IMG/VR virus record: IMGVR_UViG_3300043436_000282
Location: 1 to 26,895 of that record
Direction: 5' to 3' (one strand)
From: a virus
Length of the DNA: 26,895 bases
Shown here: piece after piece, positions 14,748 through 22,450 of the stretch
Position numbering within the stretch: position 1 is the stretch's first letter
Layout: every line of letters starts with the position of its first letter
Position numbers and translations under genes: made by a program
Notes under the pieces: generated by a model
Databases searched by the model: none
What the model saw: only the letters and a program-made list of their open reading frames with translations
What the model was told of the DNA's origin: nothing

Positions 14748-14748
14748 T

Positions 14749-15099
14749 ATGGGCGGATCACCTAAAATTAGCGGCGGTATGACCTATGCCGAACAACAGA
14801 AACTTATGCAAGAAGAACGAGAATTCCAAAAGCAGCAAGAAGCCGAGAGGCGCGCTTATGCCGAACAAGAAGAGGCTAAGCGAATTGCTAGAGAAGAAGC
14901 AGAAAGAGCGAGAATCAAGGCAGAAGAAGAAGCCAGACTCGCAGAAATAGCTGCATCTGAAGAGAAGGCCGCAAAGGAAGCTGCCTATCTTGGACAGCAG
15001 GAATCAGAAGCAAGCTCAGCAACAGCTACTGGTGCAACAACCAAGTTGTTTGACTTCTATTCAGCACTCTATTCTGGTATGGGCAATCGCCCACAGTAA
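14749..15099 (+). CDS. Highly charged coiled-coil protein before the portal, 116 aa
   Basis: Residues 12-85 form one continuous Glu/Lys/Arg/Ala-rich helix (for example EERE-FQKQQEAERRAY and EAERARIKAEEEARLA), the pattern of a single long coiled coil. The N-terminus (MGGSPKISGG) is short and Gly-rich. The C-terminal TGATTKLFDFYSALYSGMGN could be a docking segment. ATG 14749 was chosen because of the AAGGAGG site directly upstream; an in-frame ATG at 14698 lies inside the previous gene. Similar Glu/Ala-rich proteins are found next to the portal gene in other T7-like aquatic phages as I remember it; a structural role in the head or tail is inference only. Confidence 0.75.
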   Translation: MGGSPKISGGMTYAEQQKLMQEEREFQKQQEAERRAYAEQEEAKRIAREEAERARIKAEEEARLAEIAASEEKAAKEAAYLGQQESEASSATATGATTKLFDFYSALYSGMGNRPQ

Positions 15100-15108
15100 G
15101 GATAACAA

Positions 15109-16704
15109 ATGGAAAAAACACTTGCTGAGCGTTTTCAGTCCTTAGATTCAGCAAGAACTTCCAAGCTAAGCAGGGCTAGACTGTGTGCTGCATTGACAGT
15201 GCCTTCCATTCTTCCACCCGAAGGATGGACAGAGGAGATGGCTTTGCCTCAGCCCAACTCTTCAGTTGGTGCTAGAGGAGCCACTTCTCTGGCTAGCAGA
15301 ATGCTGTCGGCAATGATGCCATTGAACGACACGCCGTTCTTCCGCTTCAGCTTAAGATCGGGAGTTGAACCCACTACAGAAATTTCTCAGTACCTTGAAA
15401 CCATGAGTTATCAGGTACACAGAAAGCTGATGGGTACGAATCTAAGAGAAACAGTATATCAGGCAATCCAGAACCTAATTATCGTAGGTGATTGCTTGGT
15501 TCAAGAAGAAGATAATTTTAAATTCCGAGTCACACGCCTTGATCATTTCGTTACACAGCGATCTGTAGAAGGTGAAGTGACCGAGATAATTCAGGTCGAA
15601 TACGATTTAATCGACCCTGAAGCATTACAGAATATTCATTACTCTCTACCTGACTCCGCAAAGCGGGGTTATGAAAAGAGATATTGCCAGTATCTTAAGA
15701 CGGAGGATGGATTATGGAAATACACAAAGCAAGCAGACGATGGTTCAGTTCTAGCGGAAGGTGTATACGAAATCTGTCCTGTGACGGTCCTACGGTGGTA
15801 TGGCATACCCGGAGAAAACTACGGGAGATCGCATTGCGAAGATATCCTAGGAGATCTAGCAAGCCTAGACGGATACACAAAAGCACTGATTGACGGAATG
15901 GCAGCATCATCGGCATTCTGGATGGCATTAGATCCATCTGGCATTACCGAGATTGATGATATCTCCGATATGCCTAACGGTGCTTGGGTTCCTGCAAGAC
16001 AGCAGGATGTGTTTGTCATCTCTCCCTCTCAGACCATGAATGTTCAGGTCAGTGCTGCACAGACAGCCGTTGAGACAATGCGTAGAGAGATCGGTCAGGC
16101 ATTCCTTATGTCGGCCTCCTCGCTCCCAAGCGGCGACCGCGTTACAGCGACAGCCGTTAGAATGATTGGCTCAGAACTTGAGACAGTCTTGGGTGGCGCA
16201 TTCTCAGCCATTGCCAGAGATCTGATGGAACCAATCGTTAAGAGAACAGTGTTCCTTATGATTGAGTCCGATGACCTAGACAAGCGAATGTATGAGCAGT
16301 TCTTTGATAAGGACGGCTCTCTTTCAGTTGAGGTAATCACTGGTCTTCAGGCTCTCAGCCGCGACACCGATCTACAGAAGCTCATGCAAATGGGCGAGAT
16401 GGTTCGCAATCTACCAGAACAAGCAGCCGCTTCCTTTAAATGGGAAGAGTATGCTCGTAGTCTCATCACCGCTCTTGGCTATGATGCCCGTAATTGGGTA
16501 CGATCTGCCGAAGAGGTTCGTGAGGAGCAGATGGCTATGGATGCTCAGAAGGCTCAGATGCAGATGCAGCAGCAAGCTGGTGGCGTAGTTGCCAACACAG
16601 CTGGCAACATCATGCAGCAAGCTGCCTCACAGGATCTAGCATCCGGTGGCCAGAACATCATGGGCTTGCTACAGCAAGCAGGAATCGGAGGAATGGGTGG
16701 CTAA
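15109..16704 (+). CDS. Portal / head-tail connector protein, T7 gp8-like, 531 aa
   Basis: Forms the dodecameric ring at the portal vertex through which DNA is packaged and ejected. Sequence blocks that line up with T7 gp8: PSILPPEGW, VGARGATSLASRM (T7 VGARGLNNLASKL), LRETVYQAIQNLIIVGDCL, YGRSHCEDILGDLASLDGY, and GDRVTATAVRMIGSELETVLGGAFS. The Gln/Met-rich and Gly-rich C-terminus (MQMQQQAGG, GGMGG) matches the T7 gp8 tail. Length is close to gp8 (536). The end overlaps the next gene's GTG start by 8 bases. Confidence 0.96.
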   Translation: MEKTLAERFQSLDSARTSKLSRARLCAALTVPSILPPEGWTEEMALPQPNSSVGARGATSLASRMLSAMMPLNDTPFFRFSLRSGVEPTTEISQYLETMSYQVHRKLMGTNLRETVYQAIQNLIIVGDCLVQEEDNFKFRVTRLDHFVTQRSVEGEVTEIIQVEYDLIDPEALQNIHYSLPDSAKRGYEKRYCQYLKTEDGLWKYTKQADDGSVLAEGVYEICPVTVLRWYGIPGENYGRSHCEDILGDLASLDGYTKALIDGMAASSAFWMALDPSGITEIDDISDMPNGAWVPARQQDVFVISPSQTMNVQVSAAQTAVETMRREIGQAFLMSASSLPSGDRVTATAVRMIGSELETVLGGAFSAIARDLMEPIVKRTVFLMIESDDLDKRMYEQFFDKDGSLSVEVITGLQALSRDTDLQKLMQMGEMVRNLPEQAAASFKWEEYARSLITALGYDARNWVRSAEEVREEQMAMDAQKAQMQMQQQAGGVVANTAGNIMQQAASQDLASGGQNIMGLLQQAGIGGMGG

Positions 16705-16996
16705 GAAACTAAACAAAGCAAGCATGCCTTGCAATCGACCACAAAAATCTCCTAATCCCAACAAGAAAAAAGTAGTCAAGGCTTGTGCCAACGGACAGGA
16801 AAAGATCATTCATTACGGAGCTACGGGCTATGGTCACAACTATAGTGCTGCTGCCCGTAAGTCTTTCCGTGCAAGACACAAGTGCGGCTCTGCCAAGAAC
16901 AAACTTACTGCTCAATATTGGGCTTGCAAGAACCTATGGGCTGGTCCCGGTGGTTCCAAGGCAAGTTGCCCAAAGGGAAGGAAGTGCAAGAAGTAA
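16697..16996 (+). CDS. Small basic Cys-containing protein (DUF6321-like), 99 aa
   Basis: The sequence blocks NKASMPCNRPQKS, KKVVKACANGQEKIIHYG, GHNYSAAARKSFRARHKC and KLTAQYWACKNLWAGPGGS resemble the conserved phage/virus domain I recall as DUF6321. It has six Cys (12, 30, 63, 77, 91, 97) and is very basic. No function is known to me; zinc or nucleic-acid binding would fit the residues. GTG 16697 is preferred: a GGAGGA site lies about 5 bases upstream within the portal gene, while the upstream ATG (16646) would give an out-of-place extension. It ends in TAATG with the next gene. Confidence 0.8.
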   Translation: MAKKLNKASMPCNRPQKSPNPNKKKVVKACANGQEKIIHYGATGYGHNYSAAARKSFRARHKCGSAKNKLTAQYWACKNLWAGPGGSKASCPKGRKCKK

Positions 16997-17133
16997 TGGC
17001 TAAAGACGCATGCTATCGCAAGGTAAAGTCCCGCTACAAGAAGTGGCCCTCGGCTTATGCCTCGGGTGCTTTGGTTCAGTGCCGCAAAGTCGGTGCTGCA
17101 AAGTGGGGTTCAAAATCCAAGAGGAAAAAGTAA
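16996..17133 (+). CDS. Small basic protein MAKDACYRKVKSRY..., 45 aa
   Basis: A 45-residue basic protein with two Cys (6 and 29) in a MAKDACYRKV and SGALVQCRKVGA context, which resembles a short conserved phage protein I recall (MAKDACYxKVKxxYxxFPSAYASGALVQCRKVGA...). Joined on both sides by TAATG overlaps, so it is probably translated in step with its neighbours. Function unknown. Confidence 0.78.
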   Translation: MAKDACYRKVKSRYKKWPSAYASGALVQCRKVGAAKWGSKSKRKK

Positions 17134-17366
17134 TGCCTAGAAAAAAGAAGGCTGATTTCTCCCTTGAGAAAAAGAAGGGACTGCATGGCTGGTTTGCACG
17201 AAACAACGGAAAAGGTTGGATCGACTGCAAGACAGGTAAACCATGCGGTCGTAAAAGCGCAAGCGACAAGAGCAGGAAATATCCTGCGTGTCGTCCCACC
17301 AAGTCAATGTGTACCGCCAAGGGCGTTCGCGCCAAGAAGAGCGGTAAGCAAGTAAGGTGGGAATAA
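17133..17366 (+). CDS. Small Cys-containing basic protein (DUF5872-like), 77 aa
   Basis: Blocks LHGWFARNNGKGWIDCKTG, KPCGRKSASDKSRKYPACRP and KSMCTAKGVRAKK resemble the phage/virus DUF5872 pattern (GWF...GWVDC...KPCGR...YPACRPT). Cys 32, 38, 53 and 60 form two close pairs that could bind a metal. It is joined by TAATG to the 45-residue gene before it and the 41-residue gene after it. Known relatives, as I recall, occur in marine phages and giant viruses; function unknown. Confidence 0.78.
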   Translation: MPRKKKADFSLEKKKGLHGWFARNNGKGWIDCKTGKPCGRKSASDKSRKYPACRPTKSMCTAKGVRAKKSGKQVRWE

Positions 17367-17491
17367 TGCCATTTAAGTCCCGTCAACAACAGAAGTTTAT
17401 GTACGCTGTACATCCAAAGATAGCTGCCCGGTGGCAAAAAGAAACACCAAAGGGCAAGCTTCCTAAAACAAAAAGGAAGAAAAAGAAATGA
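17366..17491 (+). CDS. Small basic protein MPFKSRQQQKFMYA..., 41 aa
   Basis: A 41-codon gene with TAATG overlap upstream and ATGA overlap downstream. The N-terminal MPFKSRQQQKFMYAVHPKIA and following ARWQKETPKG resemble a short phage motif (PFKSxxQxxxMxxxxPxIAxxW) that I recall as a small conserved phage protein of unknown function; the tail is nearly all Lys. No Cys here, unlike the other members of this cluster. Confidence 0.75.
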   Translation: MPFKSRQQQKFMYAVHPKIAARWQKETPKGKLPKTKRKKKK

Positions 17492-18012
17492 TTCATACAC
17501 ACACAATGTCGCAGTTGAAGACTGTGCAGGAGCCAATGAAGCTTCTCTCTTCAACGAATAAAACAAATATTGCTATTGGAAGTTTATCAAACGAAACCGT
17601 AACAACAACAGCACCCGTAAATAGCGGAAGTTCAACAATTATTCCGGCTTCTTCTTTAAACTATATAAAGATTGTTCCTCTTTTTACCGCCGCTTATGGC
17701 GGTCAGGCTATCAGAGTAGTTGGCTTTACAAAGAGTGATGTAGGTGAGTTTTATATTCCCCATCTTTTGTTTTATGGTGTTGTTGGTTCTGTTAATACAT
17801 CTGCTACAGCATTTGTAAACTCAGCTACCAATCTATACCCAGCCCTTTCAATAACTAAGCAAGAAGGCGATGCTAAAGTTTACAGCACTTCAACAACTAG
17901 TAGAGCACCCGCTTCTCTTTTGATTGACACACTTGGTTGTCAGCTTATTGAAGTTGAGTTTGCAGCTACTTCTGGTGCTGGTACTTGTAACGCTTTCTAC
18001 GGAGCAATCTAA
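17488..18012 (+). CDS. Ser/Thr-rich beta protein, probable virion or fiber component, 174 aa
   Basis: Not recognised. The protein is rich in Ser, Thr, Val and Ala and alternates hydrophobic and polar residues (VTTTAPVNSGSSTIIPASSL, IRVVGFTKSDVGEFYIPHL, YPALSITKQEG), which suggests an all-beta structural protein. ATGA overlap with the small basic gene before and TAATG with the large fiber gene after places it in the adhesin block. Its bases are more AT-rich than the replication genes, like the first half of the following gene. Role as a fiber base or accessory head protein is inference. Confidence 0.6.
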   Translation: MIHTHTMSQLKTVQEPMKLLSSTNKTNIAIGSLSNETVTTTAPVNSGSSTIIPASSLNYIKIVPLFTAAYGGQAIRVVGFTKSDVGEFYIPHLLFYGVVGSVNTSATAFVNSATNLYPALSITKQEGDAKVYSTSTTSRAPASLLIDTLGCQLIEVEFAATSGAGTCNAFYGAI

Positions 18013-21000
18013 TGCATAGGTTTCGTTCATGGACTTTAGATCCACCTGAATGGAGAACGCAAAGGAATCGTATTCTTGCCGCAGAAGGTGGAGATGGATC
18101 TACATTATCTTTTGATTTTACTGGTGGTACTCTAGATTCTAGATTTGTTTTTGAGCGAAGTACTAACGCAACTTTCATTAACTCACAAGGATATGTAGAG
18201 TGGGCTAATGCAAATATGTTTAGAGATACTGAATTTAGTCTGCCATTTACTTCTCCAAATCCTTTTATTTTCTTCCAGTTAGGAACTGGAGGATCAGCTA
18301 CAAGAGTAAATGATACTGTTGTAATAGACACACCGGGTACTGCTTCTCAGCCTTTTATTTATCAAATCGCTCAGAATCAAATAGGAGGAGTCGCTTTTAC
18401 AGCATCGGTTGAAGTTGTAAGCGTTACTGGTACACTCAGTGTAGGTAATTTACTCGGTCCAACTAGTCTTATTGGTAGTCCTCTTTATTTTAAAAATGGT
18501 AGTAGCAGTTCAATACCTCAAGGAGAAGCGGTTGCTCCGGGTGTTTATTATGTCCAATATATTTGCAGTAATGCAGGAACAAATCAGGTTAGATTTGGTT
18601 GTGCTGCTGCTGCTCCTGCAGCCGCTGTGAATGTTGTTATTACAAAACCACAACTACAGCCGGGTAGAATAACAGACAGACAGTATCTTAGAAACACTAG
18701 CACAAGCAGTGGTTTTTTTAATATTCCTCGCTTTGGCTATAATTATGATACACTTGAAAGACAAGGTTTGTTTATTGAACCAGCATGTTCTAATTTAGCA
18801 TTATCTTTAGATCCTGCTATCTCTACAACATATTGGGGAAGAAATAACATTATAGGAAGTGGTACTGCTGGTGCTCTTGCTCTTGGTCAAACAGGACCAG
18901 ATAATTATGCTAATTCGGCAGCACGAATTACTACAGCAACAACAGGTTTACCTATAAATCAATTTGTAGGTGCTGCTACAAGTGCTGCTGGTAATACACG
19001 AACCTTTAGTGTTTGGGTTCGTGGTGTCGGTTCACAAACTACAGCAAGTATTTCTATAATCAGCAATGCTGCGCCCGGAACGCCTGCTGGTATTAATGCT
19101 TACATTGTTGGTCCGGGTTCTTTTACAACACCAGTAAGTGGGTCTACTTTATTTGGTGTCGTTACTGGACTATCTACAACAAAGTGGACAAGAATAGGAA
19201 TAAGCAGAACAGACACTATTGGTAGTTTTGACTCCTACAGAATTTATGTTGGAGATGCAACTAGTGCCACTAATATTTCTTCTGGTGTTTCAGTAGATAT
19301 TTATGTACCTCAGTTAGAGAGTGGTGCTGGAATGAGTAGCACGATTCCAACGGGTGCTTCTACTGTCAATAGATCTTACGATGCTTGTTATGTTCCTACA
19401 ACCAACTTTACGACCAATACCACAAACTGGAGCATTCTAGCAGAGTGGGAAGACGCTAGAATAGATGATGCTACTCAGATTCAAAAATGGGTATTAACTA
19501 CAGCAGATGCTGCTAATAATGGTACAGGACTTTTTTATTCTGATTCTGGGGCTTTTCCATTAGGTGGCGGTGTGTCCAATTCTGGAGATGCTACCTCAGC
19601 TACAACAGTAGCAATATCAGCCATAAACAAAGCTGCCTTTTCTTTTGTCAGAACACCTACACCCGCTGTTAGAATGAGTCTTAATGGTGAAGATATTGTT
19701 ACTGGCACACAAGGACAACCAGCTATTCCTGATAAACTTAATATTGGATCTAGAGCATACTCATCTGCTGGTAGATTCTTAGGTGGCTATATTCGTAAAA
19801 TAAAATACTGGCCTTCTTTGCTATCAGACAATGAACTAAAAACACTATCTAGTATTAATTATTTGTCGCCATCCTTTGATGTTGACTTCACAGGAATGAG
19901 TTCACTAACAGATCTCACAAGCAGAGGCTTTACATTTAGTAGAACAACCAATGCCACCTTTATCAACTCGCAGGGGTTTGTGCAGTACGCCGATGCAAAC
20001 ATGGTCGTCAATAGTACCATGCTTGTCGTTACTCCATATACGCAGAACATAACTGGTACAGGGGCAATCACAATCAACGGAGACAATACCGTTCGATTCA
20101 ATGGACTCGGTGGCAGGGCAACATGGTTCCAGACAATCAATGTGTCGCAGGGACTTCCGATCTCGTATTCGGTGGAGGTAACTTCGTTTACAAATAACAC
20201 TCTCCGCACGACCGATATGTTTGCCGTTACTCCTGCCCATATCACTGGAGCGCAGTACCGATACACGGATACGAATGGAGTGACATCCACCATCGGCGCG
20301 TTTGATTCGCTTCCTGTTGCTGGGTCGGATGGACGCGGGTTGTACACGGTGTACGGTACGACGGCTGGTGCGACATTTACGATCTTAATGGGATCAGACT
20401 GCAACGGAGTTGGTCGTCTTGGAGATGTGACGATGGCGCGACCGCAAGTTCGGTACGACCAAATCGTTCCGAGGCGTTCGTATTTGCCAAACAGTAGTAC
20501 AGCCTTTGGCAACTTCAACACTCCCTGCTTCGACTACGACCCGTCCACGCTCCAGCCTCGCGGTCTGCTGATTGAGGGCATAAGCAACAACATTTGCGAA
20601 CAAGGTCAGTTCTGTTGGGGAACAGGTGCGACAAACACTTGGAGCCGACTCACGGGAATCAACATCAATTCCGTGAACGGAACTGCTGGAGCAAATGCTG
20701 TTGCACGAATCAACGGCCCAGACAATGGAACCCTGACCGGAACAAGCATCCATAAAGATGCTGGTGCTCTAAATCAGTTTTCTAGGTCATCCATTCCGAT
20801 AGTAGTTGTCCCATCAACGACATATACATTTAGTGCATATGTCCGCGCACCTTCCGGCGGAAACCCGTATATGCGTCTGGCCGCATTCAACGGATCCTCA
20901 ACATGGTTAAACACTACGGGATTCACTTCATCATCAGGGATCACGATTACAAATACCGTGGGTAATGGAACAAGATTCAACGGAGTTCCGTCTGATAGAT

Positions 21001-21638
21001 GGATTCGTGTGTGGGTAACCTTCACTACTCAAGCAGGACAGACATCAGGAACCATTGCCTTCTATCCAGATACGGATACCGCTAACGCAGCAACTATGTA
21101 TGTCTGGGGCGCACAGGTTGAACTCGGCTCTGGTCCTAGTAGCGTAATCCCGACCGGGGCAAGCACGGGAAATAAACAAGCCGATATCTTAGAAATGACC
21201 GGAGCAAGCTTCTCATCTATATGGCCTTTGAATAGAAGATCATTCTCACTTTATTGCGAGGCTAGCTTAATTAAAGCTCCACCAGCAAGTACATTATTTA
21301 TGTGGCTTACAAGAGCATCTGGTGGTAGTTTACATAGAACAGTTGTAGCAACTTCTGGTCTAGCTACATATTTCCCCGGTGGTTCTATTCCACAACTAAC
21401 TTCTGCTGTAACACCAGCAAGAGATGTTATATTTAAAACAGCTATTGGTTCTGTACAAAATGATCATGGTTTTGGAATTAACAATACATTAATAGTAAGC
21501 ACTGATACAAATACACTTAGTACTGCATCAGACTCTTTTTATTTTAATCCTAATAGTGATCAATTTATGCACCTAAGAAATCTAAAACTTTGGTTGTATA
21601 GATTGCCTAATCAGACACTTAAGATTATGACAGTTTGA
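18012..21638 (+). CDS. Large tail fiber / adhesin with an internal duplication, 1208 aa
   Basis: A likely receptor-binding or virion surface protein. It contains two copies of one architecture offset by about 595-601 residues. Each copy opens with a TNATFINSQG segment (51-60; 646-655). A later LEPACSNLAL/LIEGISNNIC-type turn follows, then a beta-sandwich region containing a VPQLESG or VWGAQVELGSG motif, then an IPTGAST block (445-451; 1046-1052). Each copy ends in a LamG-like segment (about 470-615 and 1068-1208) closing in IRKIKYWPSLLSDNEL or LRNLKLWLYRLPNQTL. This domain order is common in phage tail proteins that bind glycans. The second copy is encoded by DNA of different composition between about 19,950 and 21,200. 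TAATG junction with the previous gene. Confidence 0.8.
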   Translation: MHRFRSWTLDPPEWRTQRNRILAAEGGDGSTLSFDFTGGTLDSRFVFERSTNATFINSQGYVEWANANMFRDTEFSLPFTSPNPFIFFQLGTGGSATRVNDTVVIDTPGTASQPFIYQIAQNQIGGVAFTASVEVVSVTGTLSVGNLLGPTSLIGSPLYFKNGSSSSIPQGEAVAPGVYYVQYICSNAGTNQVRFGCAAAAPAAAVNVVITKPQLQPGRITDRQYLRNTSTSSGFFNIPRFGYNYDTLERQGLFIEPACSNLALSLDPAISTTYWGRNNIIGSGTAGALALGQTGPDNYANSAARITTATTGLPINQFVGAATSAAGNTRTFSVWVRGVGSQTTASISIISNAAPGTPAGINAYIVGPGSFTTPVSGSTLFGVVTGLSTTKWTRIGISRTDTIGSFDSYRIYVGDATSATNISSGVSVDIYVPQLESGAGMSSTIPTGASTVNRSYDACYVPTTNFTTNTTNWSILAEWEDARIDDATQIQKWVLTTADAANNGTGLFYSDSGAFPLGGGVSNSGDATSATTVAISAINKAAFSFVRTPTPAVRMSLNGEDIVTGTQGQPAIPDKLNIGSRAYSSAGRFLGGYIRKIKYWPSLLSDNELKTLSSINYLSPSFDVDFTGMSSLTDLTSRGFTFSRTTNATFINSQGFVQYADANMVVNSTMLVVTPYTQNITGTGAITINGDNTVRFNGLGGRATWFQTINVSQGLPISYSVEVTSFTNNTLRTTDMFAVTPAHITGAQYRYTDTNGVTSTIGAFDSLPVAGSDGRGLYTVYGTTAGATFTILMGSDCNGVGRLGDVTMARPQVRYDQIVPRRSYLPNSSTAFGNFNTPCFDYDPSTLQPRGLLIEGISNNICEQGQFCWGTGATNTWSRLTGININSVNGTAGANAVARINGPDNGTLTGTSIHKDAGALNQFSRSSIPIVVVPSTTYTFSAYVRAPSGGNPYMRLAAFNGSSTWLNTTGFTSSSGITITNTVGNGTRFNGVPSDRWIRVWVTFTTQAGQTSGTIAFYPDTDTANAATMYVWGAQVELGSGPSSVIPTGASTGNKQADILEMTGASFSSIWPLNRRSFSLYCEASLIKAPPASTLFMWLTRASGGSLHRTVVATSGLATYFPGGSIPQLTSAVTPARDVIFKTAIGSVQNDHGFGINNTLIVSTDTNTLSTASDSFYFNPNSDQFMHLRNLKLWLYRLPNQTLKIMTV
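18162..21167 (+). repeat. Internal two-copy duplication in the large fiber gene
   Basis: Anchors of the two copies are TNATFINSQG at 18162-18191 and 19947-19976, and IPTGAST at 19344-19364 and 21147-21167. The offset is about 1785-1803 bases. Protein similarity between copies is patchy but the anchors are near-identical, while the DNA is not, so the duplication is old or one copy was replaced. Confidence 0.75.
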
Positions 21639-21653
21639 TAAAGAAAGATACTT

Positions 21654-21974
21654 ATGGATTACATGTTACGAACAAACACAAAAGAACAAATGGAACAAAA
21701 GTTAATTGATGCTGCCTTACTTGAGGTACGCACAGTTGATGGCGAGGAAGTTAAACTTCCAGTTTCAGGCGTTTATATCGACCACATCGGTACAATCACA
21801 AAGTCAGCCGTAACCGAGGGCGAGGGTGAGGATATGATTATCACCATCCCAAGTACCACGGATTCTCGCTGGCACACCAATATTCGTGTTGCATTTGAAT
21901 TGACCGAAGAACAGATCGCTGCTCTTCCACAAGTCGATCCACCTCCATCAATTCCCTACAGAGTATTTGCTTAA
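21654..21974 (+). CDS. Hypothetical protein in the fiber block, 106 aa
   Basis: Not recognised. An N-terminal helix (NTKEQMEQKLIDAALLEV) is followed by beta-type segments (VKLPVSGVYIDHIGTI, IRVAFELTEEQ) and a proline-rich end (PQVDPPPSIPYRVFA). Similar small proteins with an N-terminal helix and a Pro-rich tail are often found beside fiber genes in aquatic phages, from memory and without function. Start is ATG 21654 with AAGAAAGA upstream; ATG 21663 is an alternative. Confidence 0.65.
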   Translation: MDYMLRTNTKEQMEQKLIDAALLEVRTVDGEEVKLPVSGVYIDHIGTITKSAVTEGEGEDMIITIPSTTDSRWHTNIRVAFELTEEQIAALPQVDPPPSIPYRVFA

Positions 21975-21985
21975 TAGGAGTAATA

Positions 21986-22450
21986 ATGTCCAATAGAAAA
22001 GCTGCCAATGACTTGCAGTTATTAGCTAAGCGTTTGCTAAAAACAACAGCCAGTAATATTAAAGGTTCTTCTGGAGGTTCTTCTACGGATTTAACTCCTG
22101 TATATGCAGCTATTGATTTAAAAGCAAATGCCAGCCATACACACTCAATTGGAGATGTCACTAATCTGACAACCTCCTTGAGTGGTAAAGCAGACTCTGT
22201 ACATACACACGCAATATCCGATGTTACAAACCTAGCTACCTCATTGAGTGGTAAGGCAGATTCAGTACATACCCATACGCTATCTAGCCTAACGCAAAGC
22301 GGAGCAGCTTTAAACCAAGTTCCACAATGGAGTGGTTCAGCTTGGGTTCCTGCTACGGTTTCTGGAGGAAGCTCCCCATCCAATGTCGATGGTGGCAATG
22401 CCTCCAGTATTCCCGTGGTTGGTCTTACTTATAATGGAGGTTCAGCATGA
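21986..22450 (+). CDS. Tail fiber-like protein with HTH-x-I-x-DVTNL repeats, 154 aa
   Basis: Residues 51-97 contain a 22-residue repeat beginning HTH (51, 73, 95), with DVTNL(T/A)TSLSGKADSV between. This repeat type (GKADxxHTHxIxDVTNL) is common in phage tail fibers, where it forms a triple-stranded beta helix or coiled shaft. The N-terminus is a basic helix (NRKAANDLQLLAKRLLK), probably the attachment end. The C-terminus is Gly/Ser/Pro-rich (VSGGSSPSNVDGG). The gene has a GGAGTAA site before ATG 21986, and its end overlaps the next gene by ATGA, so the two may form one fiber complex. Confidence 0.8.
   Translation: MSNRKAANDLQLLAKRLLKTTASNIKGSSGGSSTDLTPVYAAIDLKANASHTHSIGDVTNLTTSLSGKADSVHTHAISDVTNLATSLSGKADSVHTHTLSSLTQSGAALNQVPQWSGSAWVPATVSGGSSPSNVDGGNASSIPVVGLTYNGGSA
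22136..22276 (+). repeat. 66-base repeats encoding the HTH/GKADSV fiber repeat
   Basis: HTH codons at 22136, 22202 and 22268 mark 66-base repeat units. The DNA units differ at third positions (for example GGTAAAGCAGAC against GGTAAGGCAGAT), so the repeat is kept at protein level rather than freshly duplicated. Confidence 0.8.

Noticed and set aside
19859-20521. A 220-codon open frame on the minus strand within the large fiber gene.
   Set aside because: It lies antisense to a strong + strand gene in the CG-rich segment, where stops are rare; its translation is a low-complexity Val/Pro/Ser product, with no ribosome binding site or context. Treated as a composition artefact.
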